From JBBRUG01 sp038247995 (GTDB lineage Bacteria; Chloroflexota; Chloroflexia; Chloroflexales; Chloroflexaceae), in contig JBBRUG010000248.1 in the NCBI GenBank assembly GCA_038247995.1, forward strand, positions 1-9,307: a DNA stretch of 9,307 bases, written 5' to 3'. The number at the start of each line of letters is the position of its first letter. Position 1 is the first letter of the stretch. Below the pieces are notes generated by a model, which searched no databases, was not told where the DNA came from, and saw only the letters and a program-made list of their open reading frames with translations. Position numbers and translations under genes: made by a program. This document shows positions 5,792 through 9,307 of the stretch, one piece after another.

Positions 5792-8001
5792 GATGTTCCT
5801 TCAGGCAGAGGTATGGGCGGCGCGAGCGGATGCCACTCGACAAGTATCTGGGTTCCCTGTCCAGGAGCGGAATCGATCGTTAGGATGGCGCCGATCGCTG
5901 CGGCACGTTCGCGCATCGACACCAGGCCGAGGCGCCCAGCAGCCACGCCCTGCGGGTCGAAGCCACGTCCATCATCACGAATAGTAACGTGGACCGGCGG
6001 GCCGCTACGCAAATGGATCCGTACGCTGCGGGCCTGAGCGTGATGATCGATATTCGTCAGCGCCTCCTGGGCAATTCGGATCAGCGCCTGGGCCGGTTCG
6101 GCAGGCAAGCGCAACGGCCCGCCAAGAGCAAGCTCGACCTTCAGGCCGGTGCGGCGCTGGAACGCCCCCGCGCGTGCGCGCAATGCCTGAGCGAGATCAG
6201 GATTACCAGCTTCAGCCGGGCGCAACTCGTAGAGCAATTCGCGCATCTCAGCGAGCGCGCCCCGCGTCAGGTCGCCCATTTGCGCAAGTGAGCGCTCGGC
6301 TTCGGCACGATCAAGCTTCCAGAGATCGGGGAGTACCTGCGCCAGCAAACTCATACTAAACAGCGACTGCGTAACGCTGTCGTGGAGTTCACGCGCCAGG
6401 CGACGGCGTTCTTCCAATACCGCCACTTGCCTACTGCTGGCAACCAGGCGGCTCTGCTGCTGGCGGCTGTCGATTGCGCTCGCGAGCTGGCTGGTTGTGG
6501 CCTGATACAGTTGGATCTCAGCAGCGGGCCAGTCGATCACCGCAGCATAACTCAAAATGACCAACCCAAAACGGCGCCCGCGCCCAAAAAGTGGAATGAG
6601 CGCGAGCGCAGGCCGCTGATCGCGGGTTTGCAGTTCGCGCAGCTTTGCACTCACCCGCAGATCGGTATGCACATCGCTGATCAGGATTGTTTGACCCGCA
6701 TCGAGCGGCGGGTCGAGATCGTCTTGGGTGTATGGAATGCGCAAATTGAACAATTGAACGCCATCGGTGGGCGACCAGCGGCCCCGCACAAGCACGCTCG
6801 CCCGGCGCTCCTGTTCGTCGAGTTCATAGATGGCGATGGTGCAAATATAACGTCCACGCGCAGCTACTTCTTCCAGGTAAGCGCGGATTACCTCAGCAAC
6901 GGTCATTGCTGTGGCGATCCGGCGACTTAGTTCGTAGAGGCGGCGGGTATTGTCGAGCGCGTGTTGGATACCCGCAAAAAGCCGCGCATTTTCGAGCGCC
7001 GCGCCGAACTGATCGGCAATAATGGCGATGCAGTCGGCCTCTTCGCTCTCGATGAAGCATTCCGACTCAACATTGATCACGCCAAGCAGGCGCTCGCCCA
7101 CAATGATCGGCACCACCAATTCAGCGCTGATTGTCGGATCAGCCAGCGCATCAATATAGCGCGGATCGTTGCGGACGTTGTTCACCAGCACACGCTGCCG
7201 GGTACGCGCAGCCGCGCCGATCAGTCCGGCGCTGATTGGGTGGCGATAGCCGGGCGTAAGCAGGTATTCCGGCCGACCGGCCTGGGCGAGCAATACCAGC
7301 CAGTTCGGGTCGTCGGTGGCGACAACGCCCGCGCCCAGGTAGGTGAAGCCAAAGGTAGCGCGGATGGTGGTGACAGCCGTTGCAAACAAGTCCTCAAAAC
7401 TGAGGCCGGAAGTGATCAGGCGCGCCACCCGGTTAATCAGATCGAGCCGCGTCGTGCGCCGGCGTTCAGCCTCAAACAGGCGCGCATTCTCGATTGCGAT
7501 CCCGGCATGGCGGGCGAAGGTAGCCAGCGTCTCTTGATCCAGGTCCGTAAAACAGCGCGGCGGCTCAGCGCCAAGTCCAAACACGCCGATAATTCGGCGC
7601 GCCCACCAGATCGGAATGCCGAGCACCGTATGTTCGGCAAACTCCGGCAAGGTCGGCAGATCTAGGTCGCCGTAGCGGTCGTAGCGCACAGCGGCGCGCG
7701 CGCGCAGCACCCGCCCAATCAACCCAACATCGGCCGGATGTTCGGCATCGCGCTCACGGTCGGGCATGTTCAGCACGGCTACATTCCGCACCACCGGGCC
7801 GTCAGGTCGCTCGATCACCAGACCAATTGAGCCGTATTGGGCGCCGATCAGTTCGGCGGCACTAGCGACAATACGGGTGAGCAGCACGCTCAGATCAAGC
7901 TCGCCGCTGATCAACTCGATCACGCGGTGCAAGCTCTCGGCACGTCGTTGCGCCTCAGCAAGTTGCGCGTGCAGATCAGCTTCGGAGTTGGGAAAGCTCA
8001 T
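5788..8001 (-). CDS. soluble multi-GAF sensor histidine kinase (HisKA_3/DegS-NarX type)
   Basis: A 737-residue cytoplasmic kinase with no signal peptide or transmembrane segment. A short N-terminal coil (ADLHAQLAEAQRRAESLHRVIELI) leads to three GAF-like modules at about 32-178, 185-342 and 350-510. The first two end in the typical IENARLFEAE/LENARLFAG helix that links tandem GAFs. A coiled segment (SRQVAVLEERRRLARELHDSV) carries the phospho-acceptor His540 in the RELHDSVTQ motif of the HisKA_3 class. The HATPase domain has the N-box EALTNIDHHA (Asn650), the G1 box DDGRGFDP (about 676-683) and GRLGLVSMRERA. The input signal is unknown; the GAFs show no CxxxC iron-sulfur signature. The only in-frame ATG, at 8001, has no SD and lies 15 bases after a TAG that ends an in-frame, SD-bearing reading frame. 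The gene overlaps its response regulator by 4 bp, a classic kinase-regulator pair. Confidence 0.93.
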   Translation of the reverse strand: MSFPNSEADLHAQLAEAQRRAESLHRVIELISGELDLSVLLTRIVASAAELIGAQYGSIGLVIERPDGPVVRNVAVLNMPDRERDAEHPADVGLIGRVLRARAAVRYDRYGDLDLPTLPEFAEHTVLGIPIWWARRIIGVFGLGAEPPRCFTDLDQETLATFARHAGIAIENARLFEAERRRTTRLDLINRVARLITSGLSFEDLFATAVTTIRATFGFTYLGAGVVATDDPNWLVLLAQAGRPEYLLTPGYRHPISAGLIGAAARTRQRVLVNNVRNDPRYIDALADPTISAELVVPIIVGERLLGVINVESECFIESEEADCIAIIADQFGAALENARLFAGIQHALDNTRRLYELSRRIATAMTVAEVIRAYLEEVAARGRYICTIAIYELDEQERRASVLVRGRWSPTDGVQLFNLRIPYTQDDLDPPLDAGQTILISDVHTDLRVSAKLRELQTRDQRPALALIPLFGRGRRFGLVILSYAAVIDWPAAEIQLYQATTSQLASAIDSRQQQSRLVASSRQVAVLEERRRLARELHDSVTQSLFSMSLLAQVLPDLWKLDRAEAERSLAQMGDLTRGALAEMRELLYELRPAEAGNPDLAQALRARAGAFQRRTGLKVELALGGPLRLPAEPAQALIRIAQEALTNIDHHAQARSVRIHLRSGPPVHVTIRDDGRGFDPQGVAAGRLGLVSMRERAAAIGAILTIDSAPGQGTQILVEWHPLAPPIPLPEGTS

Positions 8002-8010
8002 GGGGGTACC

Positions 8011-8079
8011 GGTGAGCTACGGGTTAGCGATAAAGCGATAAAGCGGAGAGTGGTAAGATGCGACTTTCACCCGCTCACC
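8011..8079 (-). promoter_or_regulatory. possible SD-sequestering stem in the kinase leader
   Basis: On the minus-strand RNA, GGUGAGC (8079-8073, the 3' part of the SD) is complementary to GCUCACC (8017-8011), just before the kinase ATG. Adjacent GGGU (8072-8069, containing the GU of the GUG start) can pair with ACCC (8024-8021), leaving a short bulge that holds part of the UAG codon. The fold would pair the SD and bring the leader stop close to the kinase start. Complementarity is seen directly; regulation is inferred. Confidence 0.35.
8017..8070 (-). CDS. 17-codon leader reading frame, in frame with the kinase and closed by TAG
   Basis: GTG 8070 begins MKVASYHSPLYRFIANP and stops at TAG (8017-8019). 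It is preceded by GGAGGTGA (8075-8082) with ideal spacing, whereas the kinase ATG 8001 has no SD. The distance between the two starts is 69 bases, so they share a frame, and only the TAG separates them. Three readings are possible: a real leader peptide with re-initiation 15 bases on, the original N-terminus of the kinase interrupted by an amber mutation or sequencing error, or readthrough. The segment contains a tandem octamer (AGCGATAA twice, plus strand 8026-8041). The frame is seen directly; its expression is inferred. Confidence 0.45.
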   Translation of the reverse strand: MKVASYHSPLYRFIANP

Positions 8080-8085
8080 TCCTTA
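8075..8085 (-). promoter_or_regulatory. full-length anti-SD match TAAGGAGGTGA overlapping the M20 stop codon
   Basis: The minus strand reads TAAGGAGGTGA, whose first three bases are the stop codon of the M20 gene. The GGAGG core is followed by TGAGCGG and GTG at 8070, a 7-base spacing. It is the strongest ribosome binding site in the window and does not directly serve any full-length annotated start, which makes the following short frame worth attention. Confidence 0.7.
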
Positions 8086-9234
8086 CCCACTTGCCGCAAG
8101 GGCGAGCAACAGCAGCGCTTGCATGCCGCGGCCAAGGTTGGCGGGGAGAATGAACTCGTCGCTGCGGTGGGCGTTACCGCCGTCGGTGAGGCCGACACAG
8201 ATCGCCGGCAGGCCCTGGCTGAGCGGGATGTTGGCGTCGGTGCTGCTCTGCTGGTAGCTGATGTTCGCGCCAACGGATTGGTAAGCGGCCACGGCGGCCT
8301 GCACGAGCGGGTGCTCACGCGGGATCGCGCCCGAAGGTCGGTCGCCCACTGTGGTAACCCGTAGTTCAACATTGAGGTGTTCGTTTGCGGCGGTACGCAC
8401 CAGTTGATCAACGTCGGCGACAAGATTGGCGAGTGCGGGCGCGCTGACTGAGCGCATGTCGAGCAGCAGACTGGCGTGCTGCGCAATCGTATTGACCGAC
8501 GTGCCGCCTTCGATCATGCCGATATTGAAGGTTGTGCGCGGCGTGCGCGGCAGTTCAACCTCAGTGATCTGTGCGGCGAGCCGGGTAAGGACGTGGATCG
8601 CGCTGGGCGAGCCAAAGTTGCCCCACGAATGACCGCCGGGCGCAATCGCCTCGATCTTGTAGCGCCGCACGCCGATCGCCTGATGGTGCAACGTGCCGAA
8701 GTCGCAGCCTTCCAGCACAATCGCCGTCCCAATCTGCGCTCGTAAGCGCTCCACCGCCGCCCGCATGCCGCACAGATCGCCCAAACCCTCTTCGCCTACA
8801 TTGGCGACAAACCAGACATCACGCTGATTAGGCAGGTCGAATTCCTGCATCGCTTGCGCCAGATGCAACATCCCGGCCACCCCGGTCGAGTTATCGCCCA
8901 GGCCCGGCCCGTAGATGCGCTCGCCCTGGCGACGCACGTGCAAGTCGGTACCGTGGGGAAAGACGGTGTCGAGGTGGGCCGAGACAAGCACGCCCGGCTG
9001 GCGGGAACGCCCACGCCGGCGCCCATAGACGTTATGCAACTCATCGCGCGTAATGTCGCTGAGGCCAAGGGCCTGCATTCGTTCCTGCACGAGCATCGCG
9101 CGTTCGCCCTCATCAAACGTCGGCGCGGGCACTTGCTGCACCGCAATGGCCGTCGCCACAATCGGTTCAGGATCGGCGAGTGCGTTAAGGGCCTGCTGAA
9201 CCGCAGGGTGATCGCGCCAACGCAGAGCATTCAT
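8083..9234 (-). CDS. M20-family metallopeptidase
   Basis: A 383-residue zinc-dependent hydrolase of typical M20 length. Motifs appear in family order: VSAHLDTVFP (metal His87, catalytic-site Asp89), GPGLGDNSTG (bridging Asp114), VGEEGLGD (general base Glu148 with Glu149), VLEGCDFG (third ligand Glu175 or Asp178), PGGHSWGNFG (His202, in the dimerisation/lid domain), and terminal GGNAHRSDEF (metal His356). The site looks complete for a di-zinc enzyme. The sequence layout resembles the tripeptidase/aminoacylase-like branch; substrate cannot be assigned. There is no signal peptide, so it should be cytoplasmic. The start at ATG 9234 has no SD; an in-frame stop further upstream limits extension. 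A near-consensus promoter precedes it, and 81 bp separate it from the kinase ATG, so it is probably the first gene of the signalling operon. Why a peptidase leads this operon is not clear from sequence. Confidence 0.93.
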   Translation of the reverse strand: MNALRWRDHPAVQQALNALADPEPIVATAIAVQQVPAPTFDEGERAMLVQERMQALGLSDITRDELHNVYGRRRGRSRQPGVLVSAHLDTVFPHGTDLHVRRQGERIYGPGLGDNSTGVAGMLHLAQAMQEFDLPNQRDVWFVANVGEEGLGDLCGMRAAVERLRAQIGTAIVLEGCDFGTLHHQAIGVRRYKIEAIAPGGHSWGNFGSPSAIHVLTRLAAQITEVELPRTPRTTFNIGMIEGGTSVNTIAQHASLLLDMRSVSAPALANLVADVDQLVRTAANEHLNVELRVTTVGDRPSGAIPREHPLVQAAVAAYQSVGANISYQQSSTDANIPLSQGLPAICVGLTDGGNAHRSDEFILPANLGRGMQALLLLALAASG

Positions 9235-9277
9235 TGATTCGTACCATTCAAGGATTTCCCAGCGGAGCCATACTCAG

Positions 9278-9306
9278 ATTATGTGCGATCCGGGCGGGGC
9301 TGTCAA
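9278..9306 (-). promoter_or_regulatory. near-consensus sigma70 promoter for the M20/two-component operon
   Basis: On the minus strand a perfect -35 TTGACA (9306-9301) is followed by a 17-base spacer and CATAAT (9283-9278), which matches the -10 consensus at five of six positions. The predicted transcription start near 9271 gives a leader of about 37 bases before the M20 ATG. This is the best promoter match I found in the window and the only one with optimal spacing. It abuts the window edge, so flanking elements cannot be seen. Confidence 0.7.
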
Positions 9307-9307
9307 T

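Noticed and set aside
5433..5984. 183-codon plus-strand frame across the regulator/kinase junction
   Set aside because: It is antisense to well-defined receiver and HATPase coding sequence; low-complexity composition and no motif.
9235..9307. Upstream in-frame extension of the M20 gene
   Set aside because: The frame before ATG 9234 meets a stop codon in the promoter region and has no ATG or GTG start between.

Overview
The window is GC-rich bacterial DNA with every convincing gene on the minus strand, so transcription runs from position 9307 towards 1. I infer a Chloroflexota bacterium (class Chloroflexia) from three things: proline/alanine-rich lipoproteins with plastocyanin-like domains, the multi-GAF NarL-type kinase, and a CCTTCTCC/GGAGAAGG palindromic intergenic repeat of a type common in that phylum. 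No rRNA or other marker gene is present, so the assignment is tentative. I see no tRNA, rRNA, CRISPR array, insertion sequence or integrase.

Right-hand block (9306 to 4670): a near-consensus sigma70 promoter at the window edge precedes an M20-family metallopeptidase. Next come a soluble three-GAF sensor histidine kinase, a NarL/LuxR-type response regulator coupled to it by an ATGA overlap, and a stand-alone receiver-domain protein. I see no clear terminator between them, so this is probably one operon. Just after the peptidase stop there is a full anti-SD match followed by a 17-codon GTG-started reading frame. It is in frame with the kinase and is closed by one TAG 15 bases before the kinase ATG. 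The same leader can fold so that the SD is partly paired.

Middle block (4427 to 1190): two genes 22 bp apart encode cell-surface copper proteins. The first is a membrane protein with a DUF420-like four-helix part, one cupredoxin domain and a C-terminal histidine-rich domain with DxNGDG loops. The second is a lipoprotein with an RskA-like segment, the same histidine-rich/DxNGDG domain, and two cupredoxin domains. I do not recognise the shared domain of about 200 residues as a named family. Together the two proteins carry three predicted type-1 copper sites and two copies of this domain, in different orders, and look like an extracytoplasmic electron-transfer or copper-handling unit. This is the most novel part of the window.

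Left-hand block (911 to 1): a probable two-gene regulatory module resembling the cyanobacterial slr1658/slr1659 pair, an anti-sigma-like ATPase fold followed by a STAS-like partner, overlapping by ATGA. The second gene runs off the window. The ATPase-like protein appears to lack the canonical N-box Asn. The gap before this module (912-1189) holds two tandem imperfect hairpins and a perfect 9-bp inverted repeat.

Intergenic space is small. The two longest gaps are 912-1189 and 4428-4669, and both contain palindromic elements.
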